A stretch of DNA of 64,000 bases from Mixta gaviniae (GCF_002953195.1 NZ_CP026377.1:4463606-4527605); one strand, 5' to 3'. Positions 21,004-31,009 are shown, counted from the first letter of the stretch. Made by a program: numbers and translations. The notes: a model not told the origin generated them from the sequence alone.

Positions 21004-22827
21004 TTATGCTTCTTTGCTGCCGCGTGAAGCACGCTTACGATCGTTTTCCGTCAGGTGACGTTTACGAATACGTACGGAAGTCGGCGTAACTTCAACCAGT
21101 TCGTCATCATCGATAAACTCGATCGCCTGCTCAAGGGTCATCTTGATCGGCGGAACCAGGGTCGTCGCTTCATCAGTACCTGATGCGCGCATGTTGGTCA
21201 GTTTCTTACCGGTCAGGCAGTTTACGGTCAGGTCGTTGGAACGGCTGTGAATACCGATGATCTGGCCTTCGTAAACTTCCGCGCCGTGGCCCAGGAACAG
21301 CTTGCCGCGATCCTGCAGACCGAACAGAGCAAAGGCGACCGCCTTGCCCTGACCGTTAGAGATCAGCACGCCGTTCTGACGCTGGCCCACTTCGCCCGGA
21401 CGTACGTCGTCGTAGTGGCTGAAGGTGGAGTAAAGCAGACCGGTACCGGAAGTCATGGTCATGAATTCGTTACGGAAGCCGATCAGACCACGGCTCGGAA
21501 TCACGTAGTCGAGACGCACGCGGCCTTTGCCATCCGGATCCATGTTTTTCATGTCGCCTTTACGCTCGCCCATCGCCTGCATGACCGCGCCCTGGTGCTG
21601 CTCTTCGATATCCAGCGTCACGTTTTCGAACGGCTCTTGCTTACGGCCGTCGACTTCGCGGAAGATAACTTTCGGACGGGATACCGCCAGTTCGAAACCT
21701 TCACGACGCATGTTTTCGATCAGCACGGAGAGGTGCAGTTCGCCACGACCGGATACACGGAAAGCATCCGCATCTTCGGTTTCTTCTACGCGCAGCGCTA
21801 CGTTATGCACCAGCTCTTTCTTCAGACGATCAAGGATCTGACGTGAAGTTACGTACTTGCCCTCTTTACCGCAGAACGGCGAGGTGTTGACGTTAAAGAA
21901 CATGGTAACAGTCGGCTCATCTACGCTCAGCGCAGGCAGCGCTTCCACATTCTGCGGATCGCAGATGGTGTCGGAGATGTTCAGCTCGCCCAGACCGGTG
22001 ATAGCGATGATATCGCCCGCTTCCGCCAGGTCGGTATCGATACGCTCCAGACCCAGGTGGCCCAGCACTTTGCCCACTTTCGCATTGCGGGTTTTGCCTT
22101 CGCTGTCAACAACCGTTACCTGCTGGTTCGGCTTAACTTTACCGCGCTTGATGCGGCCGATGCCGATCACGCCCAGGTAGTTGTTGTAGTCCAGCTGGGA
22201 GATCTGCATCTGCAGCGGACCGTCCAGGTCAACGTTCGGCGCCGGCACGTGGTCGACGATCGCCTGGTACAGCGGGGTCATGTCCTCAGCCATATCGGTA
22301 TGATCGGCACCGGCGATGCCCTGCAGCGCAGAGGCGTAAATAATCGGGAAGTCGAGCTGCTCGTCAGTCGCGTCAAGGTTAACGAACAGGTCGAACACCT
22401 GGTCGACAACCCAGTCAGGACGGGCGCCCGGACGGTCGATTTTGTTGATGACCACGATCGGCTTCAGGCCGTGGGCAAATGCTTTTTTGGTCACGAAACG
22501 CGTCTGCGGCATTGGGCCGTCCATCGCGTCGACAACCAGCAGCACTGAATCAACCATGGACATAACGCGCTCAACTTCACCACCGAAGTCGGCGTGTCCC
22601 GGGGTATCAACGATGTTGATACGATAGTCGTTCCATTTGATGGCGGTATTTTTCGCGAGGATGGTAATCCCACGCTCTTTCTCCAAATCGTTGGAGTCCA
22701 TTACACGCTCAGTTGCTTCAGTACGGGCGTCAAAAGTACCGGACTGTTGCAGCAGTTTGTCGACCAGGGTGGTTTTCCCATGGTCAACGTGCGCAATAAT
22801 GGCGATGTTACGCAAATTTTCGATCAC
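21004..22827 (-). CDS. typA: BipA/TypA ribosome-associated translational GTPase
   Basis: BipA assists 50S assembly at low temperature and affects expression of stress and virulence genes. The 607 residues include the G1 loop [10 protein letters not shown] (residues about 12-21), the G2/switch region [12 protein letters not shown], the G3 motif DTPGHADF and the G4 motif NKID. Elongation-factor-type domains II, III and V follow, with the BipA-specific C-terminal domain ([20 protein letters not shown]). It is divergent from glnA, as in E. coli, and the shared 430-base spacer holds the glnA control sites. Confidence 0.97.
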   Translation of the reverse strand: MIENLRNIAIIAHVDHGKTTLVDKLLQQSGTFDARTEATERVMDSNDLEKERGITILAKNTAIKWNDYRINIVDTPGHADFGGEVERVMSMVDSVLLVVDAMDGPMPQTRFVTKKAFAHGLKPIVVINKIDRPGARPDWVVDQVFDLFVNLDATDEQLDFPIIYASALQGIAGADHTDMAEDMTPLYQAIVDHVPAPNVDLDGPLQMQISQLDYNNYLGVIGIGRIKRGKVKPNQQVTVVDSEGKTRNAKVGKVLGHLGLERIDTDLAEAGDIIAITGLGELNISDTICDPQNVEALPALSVDEPTVTMFFNVNTSPFCGKEGKYVTSRQILDRLKKELVHNVALRVEETEDADAFRVSGRGELHLSVLIENMRREGFELAVSRPKVIFREVDGRKQEPFENVTLDIEEQHQGAVMQAMGERKGDMKNMDPDGKGRVRLDYVIPSRGLIGFRNEFMTMTSGTGLLYSTFSHYDDVRPGEVGQRQNGVLISNGQGKAVAFALFGLQDRGKLFLGHGAEVYEGQIIGIHSRSNDLTVNCLTGKKLTNMRASGTDEATTLVPPIKMTLEQAIEFIDDDELVEVTPTSVRIRKRHLTENDRKRASRGSKEA

Positions 22828-22975
22828 AGCTTTGCCTCAGGCATTAGAAATAGCGCGCTATTGTACACGGATTAATCGAAGGACTGAACAGGATCACAAA
22901 TATCAAAGAAAGAATGCTGTAGGGCTTGCCTTATAACACCACTTTCAGTGCAAAAAATGCACCTGATTGACCAGC

Positions 22976-23113
22976 TGCACCATATTGGTGCCCAAAATTA
23001 ACTCAAATGCACTATAATGGTGCGCGATATCCATCATGGTGCATCCCTCGTTTGTCGAGAGCGCGCATAATAGCGCTTTTTGGCCAGAATAAAAAAGTTG
23101 GCACAGAATTCGC
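22976..23113 (+). promoter_or_regulatory. glnA enhancer and sigma54 promoter (glnAp2)
   Basis: Two strong NtrC sites are visible: TGCACCATATTGGTGC (22976-22991) and TGCACTATAATGGTGC (23008-23023). Weaker half-sites are TGCACC near 22958 and TGGTGCA near 23037. The sigma54 element TTGGCACAGAATTCGC (23098-23113) has the GG and GC pairs at correct spacing. The arrangement matches the E. coli glnA enhancer, so strong induction by phosphorylated NtrC under nitrogen limitation is expected. Confidence 0.92.
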
Positions 23114-23263
23114 TTTATTTTATTCAAGCCAAAACGACAGTTTCCACAACGGTTGATAGCTTGTCCGAGTACTTTGTTGCCGGCTGTACGCCCGACTTTA
23201 CGCGCCTGGCAAGATGAAGTTCTCTTACCTCGACGACAATGAAAATTACCAGGAGAGTTGAGT

Positions 23264-24673
23264 ATGTCCGCTGAACACGTTCTTTCTATGATGAATGAAC
23301 ACGAAGTTAAGTTTGTTGACCTGCGCTTTACCGATACCAAAGGCAAAGAGCAGCACGTGACCATCCCTGCACATCAGGTCAACGCGGACTTCTTCGAAGA
23401 AGGCAAAATGTTTGACGGCTCCTCTATCGGCGGCTGGAAAGGCATTAACGAATCTGACATGGTGCTGATGCCGGACGCGACTACCGCCGTGCTGGATCCG
23501 TTCTTTGAAGATTCCACCCTGATCATCCGTTGTGACATCCTTGAGCCGGGCACCATGCAGGGCTACGACCGCGACCCGCGCTCTATCGCCAAACGCGCTG
23601 AAGACTTCCTGCGTTCATCGGGCATCGCCGACACCGTGCTGTTCGGGCCTGAGCCGGAATTCTTCCTGTTTGACGACATTCGTTTCGGCAGCAGCACCTC
23701 CGGTTCACACGTGGCTATCGACGATATCGAAGCGGCGTGGAACACCGGCAAAGCCTACGAAGGCGGCAACAAAGGCCACCGTCCGGGCCTGAAAGGCGGC
23801 TACTTCCCGGTGCCGCCGGTCGACTCCTCTCAGGATATCCGCTCCGCCATGTGTCTGACCATGGAGCAGATGGGCCTGGTGGTTGAAGCGCATCACCACG
23901 AAGTGGCCACCGCTGGTCAGAACGAAGTGGCGACCCGTTTCAACACCATGGTGAAGAAAGCGGACGAAATTCAGATCTACAAATATGTGGTGCATAACGT
24001 TGCGCACGCCTACGGCAAAACCGCGACCTTTATGCCGAAACCGATGTTCGGCGATAACGGCTCCGGCATGCACTGCCATATGTCCCTGTCGAAAGGCGGC
24101 ACCAACCTGTTCGCCGGCGACAAATACGGCGGCCTGTCTGAAATGGCGCTGTTCTACATCGGCGGCGTGATCAAACATGCGAAAGCGATCAACGCCCTGG
24201 CGAACCCGACCACGAACTCCTACAAACGTCTGGTGCCGGGCTACGAAGCGCCGGTAATGCTGGCCTACTCCGCGCGTAACCGTTCTGCCTCTATCCGTAT
24301 CCCGGTGGTTGCCAGCCCGAAAGCGCGTCGTATCGAAGCGCGTTTCCCGGATCCGGCCGCTAACCCATACCTGGCTTTCGCTGCGCTGCTGATGGCGGGT
24401 CTGGACGGCATCATCAACAAGATCCACCCTGGCGATGCGATGGACAAGAACCTGTATGACCTGCCGCCGGAAGAAGAAGCTGAGATCCCAAAAGTGGCAG
24501 GCTCGCTGGAAGAGGCGCTGAACGCGCTGAACGAAGACCGCGAGTTCCTGACCCGTGGCGGCGTCTTCACCGACGACGCTATCGAAGCCTACATCGACCT
24601 GCGTAAAGCTGAAATGGATCGCGTGCGCATGACGCCGCACCCGGTTGAGTTCGAGCTTTACTACAGCGTTTAA
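23264..24673 (+). CDS. glnA: Glutamine synthetase type I
   Basis: GlnA forms glutamine from glutamate, ammonia and ATP as a dodecamer. The ATG at 23264 ([10 protein letters not shown]) has AGGAGAG upstream; an in-frame TTG two codons earlier is not needed. The 469 residues equal the E. coli length. Conserved blocks are [24 protein letters not shown] (metal ligands), [10 protein letters not shown] and the adenylylation site Tyr in [11 protein letters not shown] near residue 398, showing control by the GlnE/GlnB cascade. A terminator separates it from glnL-glnG, which can also be reached by read-through. Confidence 0.98.
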   Translation: MSAEHVLSMMNEHEVKFVDLRFTDTKGKEQHVTIPAHQVNADFFEEGKMFDGSSIGGWKGINESDMVLMPDATTAVLDPFFEDSTLIIRCDILEPGTMQGYDRDPRSIAKRAEDFLRSSGIADTVLFGPEPEFFLFDDIRFGSSTSGSHVAIDDIEAAWNTGKAYEGGNKGHRPGLKGGYFPVPPVDSSQDIRSAMCLTMEQMGLVVEAHHHEVATAGQNEVATRFNTMVKKADEIQIYKYVVHNVAHAYGKTATFMPKPMFGDNGSGMHCHMSLSKGGTNLFAGDKYGGLSEMALFYIGGVIKHAKAINALANPTTNSYKRLVPGYEAPVMLAYSARNRSASIRIPVVASPKARRIEARFPDPAANPYLAFAALLMAGLDGIINKIHPGDAMDKNLYDLPPEEEAEIPKVAGSLEEALNALNEDREFLTRGGVFTDDAIEAYIDLRKAEMDRVRMTPHPVEFELYYSV

Positions 24674-24732
24674 TTGGTTTGAGTTTTTTGTTGCCGTGGA
24701 AACTTTCAGCCCATCTTCGGATGGGCTTTTTT
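24674..24732 (+). ncRNA. glnA 3' UTR with terminator, candidate GlnZ-type sRNA 3' end
   Basis: The glnA 3' UTR is short and ends in the stem AGCCCATC/GATGGGCT (24708-24725) with a TTTTTT tail. In E. coli and Salmonella the glnA 3' UTR is processed into the Hfq-binding sRNA GlnZ. The terminator with U tail fits that; the 5' processing site cannot be seen and may lie inside the glnA coding region. Confidence 0.4.
24708..24732 (+). terminator. Rho-independent terminator after glnA
   Basis: An eight-base stem AGCCCATC/GATGGGCT with a TTCG tetraloop is followed by TTTTTT. Confidence 0.92.
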
Positions 24733-24783
24733 CTCCGCGTCTCCAACGGCCGGAATATCGCGTTATCAAACCTGAACCTATAA

Positions 24784-24800
24784 TGCACTGAAACAGTGCA
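24784..24800 (+). promoter_or_regulatory. NtrC operator at the glnL promoter
   Basis: TGCACTGAAACAGTGCA is a near-perfect inverted repeat of the NtrC half-site TGCAC, ending 12 bases before the glnL ATG. In E. coli a site at this place lets NtrC repress the weak glnL promoter. The same role is expected here. Confidence 0.85.
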
Positions 24801-24812
24801 GGAGAACGCTGT

Positions 24813-25862
24813 ATGGCAACTGGCCCCTTGCCCGATGCTGGGCAGATTCTCAACTCCCTGATTAACAGTATTCTGCTGGTTGATAACGAGCTGGTGATCC
24901 ATTACGCCAATCCCGCTGCTCAGCAGCTGTTAGCGCAAAGCTCCCGTAAGCTGTTCGGCACCCCGCTGCCGGAGCTGATGGGCTATTTCTCTCTGAATAT
25001 CGCCGTGATGCAGGAAAGCCTGGCCGCGGGCCAGGGGTTTACCGACAGTGAAGTGACGCTGGTGGTGGATGGCCGCGCCCATATCATGTCGCTGACGGCG
25101 CAGCGCCTGCCTGACGGCCTGATCCTGTTGGAAATGGCGCCGATGGATAACCAACGCCGCCTCAGCCAGGAGCAGATTCAGCATGCGCAGCAGGTGGCGG
25201 CGCGCGATCTGGTACGCGGACTGGCGCATGAGATTAAAAACCCGCTCGGCGGCCTGCGCGGCGCGGCGCAGCTGCTGGCCAAGGCGCTGCCCGATCCGTC
25301 GCTGACGGAATACACCAAAGTGATTATTGAGCAGGCCGATCGCCTGCGGAATCTGGTCGACAGGCTGTTAGGGCCGCAGCAGCCGGGCATGCACGTGACG
25401 CAAAGCATCCATCAGGTGGCGGAGCGCGTGGTGAACCTGGTCAAGATGGAGCTGCCGGAGAACGTCACGCTGGTGCGCGATTATGATCCCAGCCTGCCGG
25501 AGCTGCCGCACGATCCCGACCAGATAGAACAGGTGCTGCTCAACGTCGTGCGCAATGCGCTGCAGGCGCTGGGCGACGCGGGCGGCACCATCACGCTGCG
25601 TACCCGCACCGCGTTTCAGCTGACGCTGCACGGCGCGCGTTACCGACTGGTGGCGCGCATCGATGTAGAGGATGACGGCCCGGGCATTCCGACGCAGCTG
25701 CAGGATACGCTGTTTTACCCGATGGTCAGCGGCCGGGAGGGCGGAACCGGGCTGGGCCTCTCCATCGCCCGCAGCCTGATCGATCAGCATTCCGGGAAAA
25801 TAGATTTTAGCAGTTGGCCTGGCCATACCGAATTTTCGATTTACCTGCCTATTCGCCAGTGA
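24813..25862 (+). CDS. glnL: Nitrogen regulation sensor kinase/phosphatase NtrB
   Basis: NtrB phosphorylates NtrC when nitrogen is short and, with PII, dephosphorylates it when nitrogen is plentiful. It is soluble and 349 residues long, as in E. coli. An N-terminal PAS domain (about 15-110) is followed by the H-box [11 protein letters not shown] with His139, then the N-box (VVRNALQAL) and G-boxes ([19 protein letters not shown]). It lies downstream of an NtrC operator and seven bases before glnG. Confidence 0.97.
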   Translation: MATGPLPDAGQILNSLINSILLVDNELVIHYANPAAQQLLAQSSRKLFGTPLPELMGYFSLNIAVMQESLAAGQGFTDSEVTLVVDGRAHIMSLTAQRLPDGLILLEMAPMDNQRRLSQEQIQHAQQVAARDLVRGLAHEIKNPLGGLRGAAQLLAKALPDPSLTEYTKVIIEQADRLRNLVDRLLGPQQPGMHVTQSIHQVAERVVNLVKMELPENVTLVRDYDPSLPELPHDPDQIEQVLLNVVRNALQALGDAGGTITLRTRTAFQLTLHGARYRLVARIDVEDDGPGIPTQLQDTLFYPMVSGREGGTGLGLSIARSLIDQHSGKIDFSSWPGHTEFSIYLPIRQ

Positions 25863-25869
25863 GGTTTCT

Positions 25870-27279
25870 ATGCAACGAGGGATAGTTTGGATCGTCGATG
25901 ACGATAGCTCCATCCGCTGGGTGCTTGAACGCGCACTGACCGGAGCCGGTTTAAGCTGCGCCACGTTCGAAAGTGGCAGCGAGGTGCTGGATGCGCTCGC
26001 CAGCAAAACCCCAGACGTTTTACTGTCAGATATTCGTATGCCCGGAATGGATGGCCTGGCGTTACTGAAACAGATTAAGCAGCGTCATCCGATGCTGCCG
26101 GTGATTATCATGACGGCGCACTCCGATCTGGATGCGGCGGTCAGCGCCTATCAACAGGGCGCGTTTGATTACCTGCCCAAGCCGTTTGATATCGACGAGG
26201 CCGTCGCGCTGGTGGAACGCGCGATCAGTCATTATCAGGAACAGCAGCAGCCGCGCGACAGGCCGGTAAGCGGGCCGACCACCGATATCATCGGCGAAGC
26301 GCCGGCGATGCAGGATGTGTTCCGCATTATTGGTCGTCTGTCGCGCTCTTCGATTAGCGTGCTGATTAACGGCGAATCGGGCACCGGCAAAGAGCTGGTG
26401 GCGCATGCGCTGCATCGCCACAGCCCGCGCGCCAAGGCGCCCTTTATCGCGCTGAATATGGCGGCGATCCCGAAAGACCTGATTGAGTCGGAGCTGTTCG
26501 GCCATGAGAAAGGCGCGTTTACCGGCGCCAATCAAATTCGTCAGGGCCGTTTTGAGCAGGCGGACGGCGGCACGCTGTTCCTTGATGAAATTGGTGATAT
26601 GCCGCTGGACGTGCAGACACGCCTGCTACGCGTGCTGGCCGATGGCCAATTCTACCGCGTCGGCGGCTATGCGCCGGTTAAGGTGGACGTGCGAATTATC
26701 GCGGCAACCCACCAGAACCTTGAGCTGCGCGTGCAGGAGGGCAAGTTCAGGGAAGATCTGTTTCATCGCCTGAACGTGATCCGTGTGCATCTGCCACCGC
26801 TGCGCGAGCGCCGGGAGGATATTCCGCGTCTGGCGCGCTACTTCTTGCAGGTCGCCGCGCGCGAGCTGGGCGTCGAGGCGAAAATCCTGCACCCTGAGAC
26901 CGAAGCGGCGCTAACGCGGCTGCACTGGTCGGGCAACGTGCGCCAGCTGGAAAACACCTGCCGCTGGCTGACGGTAATGGCCGCCGGGCAGGAAGTGCTG
27001 ATCCAGGATCTGCCGCCGGAACTGTTTGAAAGCAGCAGCAGCGATCCTGCCGTGCAGTCGCTGCCCGACAGCTGGGCCACGCTGCTGGCGCAGTGGGCCG
27101 ATCGGGCGCTGCGATCCGGTCATCAAAACCTGCTGTCGGAAGCGCAGCCGGAGATGGAACGCACCCTGTTAACCACCGCGCTGCGCCATACGCAGGGCCA
27201 TAAACAGGAAGCGGCGCGGCTGCTGGGCTGGGGACGCAATACGCTGACGCGCAAGCTTAAAGAGCTGGGCATGGAGTAG
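25870..27279 (+). CDS. glnG: Nitrogen regulation response regulator NtrC
   Basis: NtrC is the sigma54 activator of the nitrogen regulon. It has 469 residues, as in E. coli. The receiver domain carries phospho-acceptor Asp54 in [10 protein letters not shown]. The AAA+ domain has Walker A GESGTGKE, the sigma54-contacting GAFTGA loop, and Walker [13 protein letters not shown]. The Fis-type helix-turn-helix is at the C-terminus ([19 protein letters not shown]). It is the last gene of the glnA-glnL-glnG unit. Confidence 0.98.
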   Translation: MQRGIVWIVDDDSSIRWVLERALTGAGLSCATFESGSEVLDALASKTPDVLLSDIRMPGMDGLALLKQIKQRHPMLPVIIMTAHSDLDAAVSAYQQGAFDYLPKPFDIDEAVALVERAISHYQEQQQPRDRPVSGPTTDIIGEAPAMQDVFRIIGRLSRSSISVLINGESGTGKELVAHALHRHSPRAKAPFIALNMAAIPKDLIESELFGHEKGAFTGANQIRQGRFEQADGGTLFLDEIGDMPLDVQTRLLRVLADGQFYRVGGYAPVKVDVRIIAATHQNLELRVQEGKFREDLFHRLNVIRVHLPPLRERREDIPRLARYFLQVAARELGVEAKILHPETEAALTRLHWSGNVRQLENTCRWLTVMAAGQEVLIQDLPPELFESSSSDPAVQSLPDSWATLLAQWADRALRSGHQNLLSEAQPEMERTLLTTALRHTQGHKQEAARLLGWGRNTLTRKLKELGME

Positions 27280-27386
27280 AGAAAAAAGTGTAAAAAAGGT
27301 TATTTATTGCACAATTTTTCGCAGGCACGCTCTTTACACGCCGGTGCCGTTCAGTATCATTTTGAGCGGTTGCCGGGAGGTTTATC

Positions 27387-27509
27387 ATGTTCGAATCACT
27401 GATGCATTGGGTCTCGCAGAGCGCTGAAACCGGCGCGGCTATCGGCCATTCGCCACAGACCGCGCTGGCGGCTGTACTGTGCGCTGTGATGATCAATCTG
27501 TTTAATTAG
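27387..27509 (+). CDS. yshB: YshB, small membrane protein (40 aa)
   Basis: GGGAGG lies seven bases before the ATG at 27387. The product starts MFESLMHWVS and ends in the motif SPQTALAAVLCAVMINLF, which matches E. coli YshB (36 aa; HTPQTAVAAVLCAAMIGLF). One membrane helix covers about residues 23-39. Gene position, between glnG and hemN, is conserved. In Salmonella YshB has been linked to intracellular replication; the biochemical role is unknown. This copy has a four-residue insertion before the conserved core. A terminator follows after four bases. Confidence 0.92.
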   Translation: MFESLMHWVSQSAETGAAIGHSPQTALAAVLCAVMINLFN

Positions 27510-27513
27510 CCAC

Positions 27514-27540
27514 AAGGCCGGGATAACCGGCCTTTTTGTT
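27514..27540 (+). terminator. Terminator after yshB (possibly bidirectional with hemN)
   Basis: AAGGCCGG, a GATAA loop and CCGGCCTT form a stem followed by TTTTGTTTT. hemN ends 9 bases away on the other strand, but the minus-strand tail is poor in T. Confidence 0.85.
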
Positions 27541-27548
27541 TTCACAGG

Positions 27549-28922
27549 CTAGATGACGCGCGAGAACTGCTGCTGGCGCGCCTTTTGTCGCATATAGACG
27601 TCAAAGCACATACAGATGTTGCGGATCAGCAGCCGGCCTTTTGGCGTCACCGTTAGGCCCTGCGCAGAAACCTCCACCAGCCCATCCGCCGCCAGTGGCG
27701 CCAGCAAAGCCAGATCCTCGGCGAAGTAGTCGGTAAATGCGATCCCGCTTTGCGCCTCAATCCCGGCGTAGGAGAGCGCGAAGTTGCAGATCAGCGCCTT
27801 AATCACATCACGCCGCAGGCAGTCGTCGGCGCTCAGCGTTAAACCGCGCCACAGGGCGTTGCCCTGCTGTTCCACGCTGGCGTAGTAGGCCTTCAGCTCT
27901 TTCTGGTTCTGCGCGTAGCAGTCACCCAGCATACTGATGGCCGATACGCCCATGCCCAACAGATCGGTATCGCCGTGGGTGGTGTAGCCCTGAAAGTTGC
28001 GATGCAGCTTGCCGGCGCGCTGCGCCACGGCCAGTTCGTCATCCGGGCGGGCGAAATGATCCATGCCGATATAGTGATAGCCCTGCGCGGTCAGCGTAGC
28101 GATAGTTTGCTGCAGGATCACCAGCTTCTGCGCCGGGCCCGGCAGTTCGTCGTCTTTGATTTTACGCTGCGCAGCGAACAGGCTTGGCAGATGCGCATAA
28201 TTGAAGACGCTTAAGCGGTCGGGCCGCAGAGCGGCCACTTTTTGCAGCGTATAATCGAAGCTTTCCGGCGTTTGCATCGGCAGGCCGTAGATCAGGTCGA
28301 TATTGCTGGAGGTAAAGCCCAGCTCGCGCGCCCGCGCGATCAGCGCGAAAATAAAGGCTTCATCCTGCACGCGGTTGACCCGCTCCTGCACCACCTTATT
28401 AAAATCCTGCACGCCCATGCTGAGGCGGGTAAAGCCCAGCGCGCGCAGGTGATCGAGAATATCCAGCTCGATTTCGCGCGGATCGACTTCAATGGAGATT
28501 TCGGCGGCATCGCTGAAAGCGAAGCACTCCCGCAGCACCGTCATTAAACGGCTGATCTGCGCCTTGCTGAGCCAGGTCGGCGTACCGCCACCCCAGTGCA
28601 TTTGCGTGACGCAGCGCCCACGAAACAGTGCCGCCCGCTGACGGATCTCCTGCTCCAGCACGTCCAGATAGCGATCGCCTTTATGCATCTGGCGCGTGAC
28701 CTGTTTGTTGCAGCCGCAGAAGTAGCAAAGACGATGGCAGAAGGGAATATGGATGTAGAGAGAAAGTGGCCTCTCGGGATAGCGTTGAGCGGCCTGCTGA
28801 AAAGCGGCCTCGCTCCAGCCTTCGGTAAACTCCAGCGCGGTGGGATAGGAGGTATAGCGCGGCCCGGCATAGTTATACTTTTCGATCAGGGCCTGATCCC
28901 ACTCGGTTAACGGCTTTGACAT
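27549..28922 (-). CDS. hemN: Oxygen-independent coproporphyrinogen III oxidase
   Basis: HemN is a radical-SAM enzyme that decarboxylates coproporphyrinogen III to protoporphyrinogen IX in anaerobic haem synthesis. The ATG at 28922 (MSKPLTEWDQ) has AAGGAG at good spacing and gives 457 residues, the E. coli length. The 4Fe-4S cluster motif is CHRLCYFCGC, with Cys62, Cys66, Cys69 and the extra Cys71. The stretch WGGGTPTWL binds SAM. A 59-codon ORF ends two bases before the start, so hemN translation is probably coupled to it. Confidence 0.97.
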   Translation of the reverse strand: MSKPLTEWDQALIEKYNYAGPRYTSYPTALEFTEGWSEAAFQQAAQRYPERPLSLYIHIPFCHRLCYFCGCNKQVTRQMHKGDRYLDVLEQEIRQRAALFRGRCVTQMHWGGGTPTWLSKAQISRLMTVLRECFAFSDAAEISIEVDPREIELDILDHLRALGFTRLSMGVQDFNKVVQERVNRVQDEAFIFALIARARELGFTSSNIDLIYGLPMQTPESFDYTLQKVAALRPDRLSVFNYAHLPSLFAAQRKIKDDELPGPAQKLVILQQTIATLTAQGYHYIGMDHFARPDDELAVAQRAGKLHRNFQGYTTHGDTDLLGMGVSAISMLGDCYAQNQKELKAYYASVEQQGNALWRGLTLSADDCLRRDVIKALICNFALSYAGIEAQSGIAFTDYFAEDLALLAPLAADGLVEVSAQGLTVTPKGRLLIRNICMCFDVYMRQKARQQQFSRVI

Positions 28923-28924
28923 GT

Positions 28925-29104
28925 TCACTCCTTCCATTTACGACGCCTTACGGGCCGCGTCAATGGCAGGGAGGCCTGGCGCTGCCGGTTAGCGGTAGCA
29001 CGGCGCAGCCGCGATTTCAGCTGCGTCAGGCGGCGTAGTTTAACAAACAGCCAAAACAGATAACACGCCAACAGCAAGGCGATAATTGATCCAGGCCAAA
29101 ACAT
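28925..29104 (-). CDS. Small basic single-span membrane protein encoded just before hemN
   Basis: The 59-codon frame runs from an ATG at 29104 (AGGT nine bases upstream) to a TGA two bases before the hemN ATG. The product starts MFWPGSIIALLLACYLFWLF, a single membrane helix (about 6-22). A strongly basic tail follows (KLRRLTQLKSRLRR to RPVRRRKWKE), which predicts N-out/C-in orientation. Its last codons form the hemN Shine-Dalgarno AAGGAG. I do not recognise the family; it could be a leader ORF for hemN, an accessory membrane peptide or chance. The hydrophobic-then-basic layout and tight spacing argue for a real gene. Confidence 0.65.
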   Translation of the reverse strand: MFWPGSIIALLLACYLFWLFVKLRRLTQLKSRLRRATANRQRQASLPLTRPVRRRKWKE

Positions 29105-29167
29105 GATGCGATACCTGAATGACAGGGCGGGGGCGTTTGCCCGCGCCCGTCAAATTATGCGGCCAGC

Positions 29168-29680
29168 TTAGCGCTCGCCTTTCAGCAGACGGTACATATC
29201 TTCATCCGCTTCTTCATCGGCATCATCGTCATCCATGCCAATGCCCAGCTGCTCCATCAGTACATCGATACGGTCGAGGGTTTGGTCCAGCCAGGCCTGC
29301 TCTTCCGCTGACAGGACTTCGCCATTTTCCAGACGGTCCAGCAATGCATCGAGACGCTCATCGTTTTCCAGCATCGCCAGCTCGTCTTCCGGGCTCATCA
29401 GCGGCTTCTGCTCAACGGGGGCTTTTTTAACCGGCTTAGCCACCGTGACGCCCTCTTTTACCAGCGGCACCGGCTTTTTACTGCCGATGCGCGGATCTTT
29501 TTCCTTCGCGCCACTGTTTTTGCCGTTTTGCTGGGCGAGCGGGTTTGCGCGGCTGCCGGCCGCATGTCCACGACGCTTTTTGTCGCGTTTGCGATCGCGC
29601 GCATCCTGATTTTGGTCTTCGCGCGATTGACGTTTTGCTTTTGGCGCCGCGCTGGTTTGTGGCTTACGTGCAGGTTTCAT
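29168..29680 (-). CDS. yihI: YihI, activator of the GTPase Der
   Basis: YihI stimulates GTP hydrolysis by Der (EngA) and so modulates 50S ribosome assembly. The 170-residue protein (E. coli 169) has a lysine/arginine-rich disordered N-terminus ([17 protein letters not shown]). A central basic region contains KKPVPLVKE, and the acidic helical C-terminal half has [24 protein letters not shown] and ends in an aspartate-rich stretch. It lies between csrC and hemN, the E. coli arrangement. Confidence 0.94.
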   Translation of the reverse strand: MKPARKPQTSAAPKAKRQSREDQNQDARDRKRDKKRRGHAAGSRANPLAQQNGKNSGAKEKDPRIGSKKPVPLVKEGVTVAKPVKKAPVEQKPLMSPEDELAMLENDERLDALLDRLENGEVLSAEEQAWLDQTLDRIDVLMEQLGIGMDDDDADEEADEDMYRLLKGER

Positions 29681-29745
29681 GATCTTTTATCCGGGGGGTT
29701 TTCTTTAGTATAGAATTGCGGCGGAATCTAGCAGAAAGCGCACAA

Positions 29746-29980
29746 AGAAAAAAGGCGGCAGGTCACCCTGTCGCCTTTTTTCGTACCTTCCAGAGAAGGA
29801 TAATCGTCCTTTAAATCCGTTTTGCAGCCAACGTCCCGGTTTTTCCCTTTGCTGGTCGCTCTCATCCTGAGCGTTTCCCTTTCCCTGACGGCACGTTCCT
29901 TAGCGCCCTTTCCGTTTCCCTGCTCTCTGCGTTCCCCGCGTCCCTGAGCGCTTCATCCTGAAGTGAGCCATCCAAACTCT
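29746..29980 (-). ncRNA. csrC: CsrC, CsrA-sequestering small RNA
   Basis: About 15 GGA trinucleotides are spread over this 235-base minus-strand segment, many as CAGGGA, CAGGATG or AAGGACG, the CsrA-binding pattern. It ends in a strong terminator (AAAAAAGGCGACAGG with CCTGCCGCCTTTTTT). A TAAAGT -10 (29988-29993) and a TTGCCA -35 (30010-30015) lie 16 bases apart just upstream. The place, between yihI and engB and on the yihI strand, is that of E. coli csrC. It would titrate CsrA and relieve repression of glycogen and biofilm genes; transcription is normally driven by BarA/UvrY. The 5' end is estimated from the promoter. The primary sequence has diverged from E. coli, as is usual for this RNA. 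Confidence 0.88.
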
Positions 29981-30238
29981 GTGAATTACTTTAGACGAAT
30001 CAGACAAAGTGGCAAGGCAGGTAAGACATTTATTCTTTAATATTTGGCGCTTGAAAAATTAATTGATTGAAAATAAAAGGAATTTATAAAAATCCTTTTC
30101 TAACAAACGTCAATAACTGGCAATAACTATGGCTAATATCTTACAAATTTTTTCATAAAGCCGGTCAGGCAGCGCTTTGCCTGCTTTAAGGGTATAATCA
30201 CGCCATTCAACACACCGAACTCTCCAGGAGTCTCTATT

Positions 30239-30859
30239 TTGTCTGGCTGGAATTATCACGTCACACACTTCGTTACCAGCGCACCCGATATTCGTCACCT
30301 TCCGGCTGATGAAGGTATCGAAGTGGCATTTGCAGGCCGTTCCAATGCGGGTAAATCCAGCGCGCTTAACACGCTGACCAATCAGAAAAGCCTGGCCCGT
30401 ACCAGTAAGACGCCCGGCCGCACCCAGCTGATCAACCTGTTCCAGGTGGCGGAAGGCGCGCGTCTGGTCGACCTGCCAGGTTATGGTTACGCTGAAGTGC
30501 CTGAAGAGATGAAACGCAAATGGCAGCGGGCATTGGGCGAATATCTGCAGAAGCGGGAATGCCTGAAAGGGCTGGTTGTCCTGATGGACGTACGTCATCC
30601 GATGAAAGATCTCGATCAGCAGATGATTGAATGGGCGGTGCAGAGCAAAATCCCGGTGCTGGTGCTGCTGACCAAGGCGGATAAGCTCGCTTCCGGCGCG
30701 CGTAAAAGCCAGCTTAATCTGGTGCGCGAAGCGTCGATGGCGTTTATGGGCGACGTGCAGGTCGAACTCTTCTCTTCGCTGAAGAAGATGGGCGTCGATA
30801 AGCTGCGCGATAAGCTGGACAGCTGGTTTAGCCCGCTGAAAGAGGAACCGGCGGAATAA
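30239..30859 (+). CDS. engB: Ribosome-biogenesis GTPase EngB (YihA)
   Basis: EngB is an essential GTPase needed for 50S assembly and normal division. The frame starts with TTG at 30239, with CAGGAG upstream, and gives 206 residues (E. coli 210). G motifs: [10 protein letters not shown] (G1), TSKTPGRT (G2), DLPGYGYA (G3) and TKAD (G4). A TATAAT at 30193-30198 probably belongs to its promoter. It sits between two sRNA genes, csrC upstream and spf downstream, both on the opposite strand. Confidence 0.96.
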   Translation: MSGWNYHVTHFVTSAPDIRHLPADEGIEVAFAGRSNAGKSSALNTLTNQKSLARTSKTPGRTQLINLFQVAEGARLVDLPGYGYAEVPEEMKRKWQRALGEYLQKRECLKGLVVLMDVRHPMKDLDQQMIEWAVQSKIPVLVLLTKADKLASGARKSQLNLVREASMAFMGDVQVELFSSLKKMGVDKLRDKLDSWFSPLKEEPAE

Positions 30860-30902
30860 AGAAACGGGGGTGCGGCGCATCCCTTTCTGAATGTCGCCCA
30901 AT

Positions 30903-31009
30903 AAAAAACGCCCCAGTCACAGAATGACTGGGGCGGCTAATATTCAGCCAAATCCGATTACGTGAAGTAAAAGGTCTGAAAGATAGAACATCTTACCTCT
31001 GTACCCTAC
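30903..31009 (-). ncRNA. spf: Spot 42 small RNA
   Basis: The minus strand reads GTAGGGTACAGAGGTAAG, nearly identical to E. coli Spot 42, and ends with the conserved CGCCCCAGTCA / TGACTGGGGCG hairpin and T run. Upstream is a TAAAGT -10 (seven bases before +1) with TTGTCG 16 bases further. Spot 42 is an Hfq-dependent antisense regulator of galK, gltA, srlA and other catabolic genes and is repressed by CRP-cAMP. Its place between polA and engB is conserved. I did not find a clear CRP site. Confidence 0.96.

Noticed and set aside
23705..24853. 382-codon antisense frame opposite glnA
   Set aside because: Shadow of the strongly codon-biased glnA gene.
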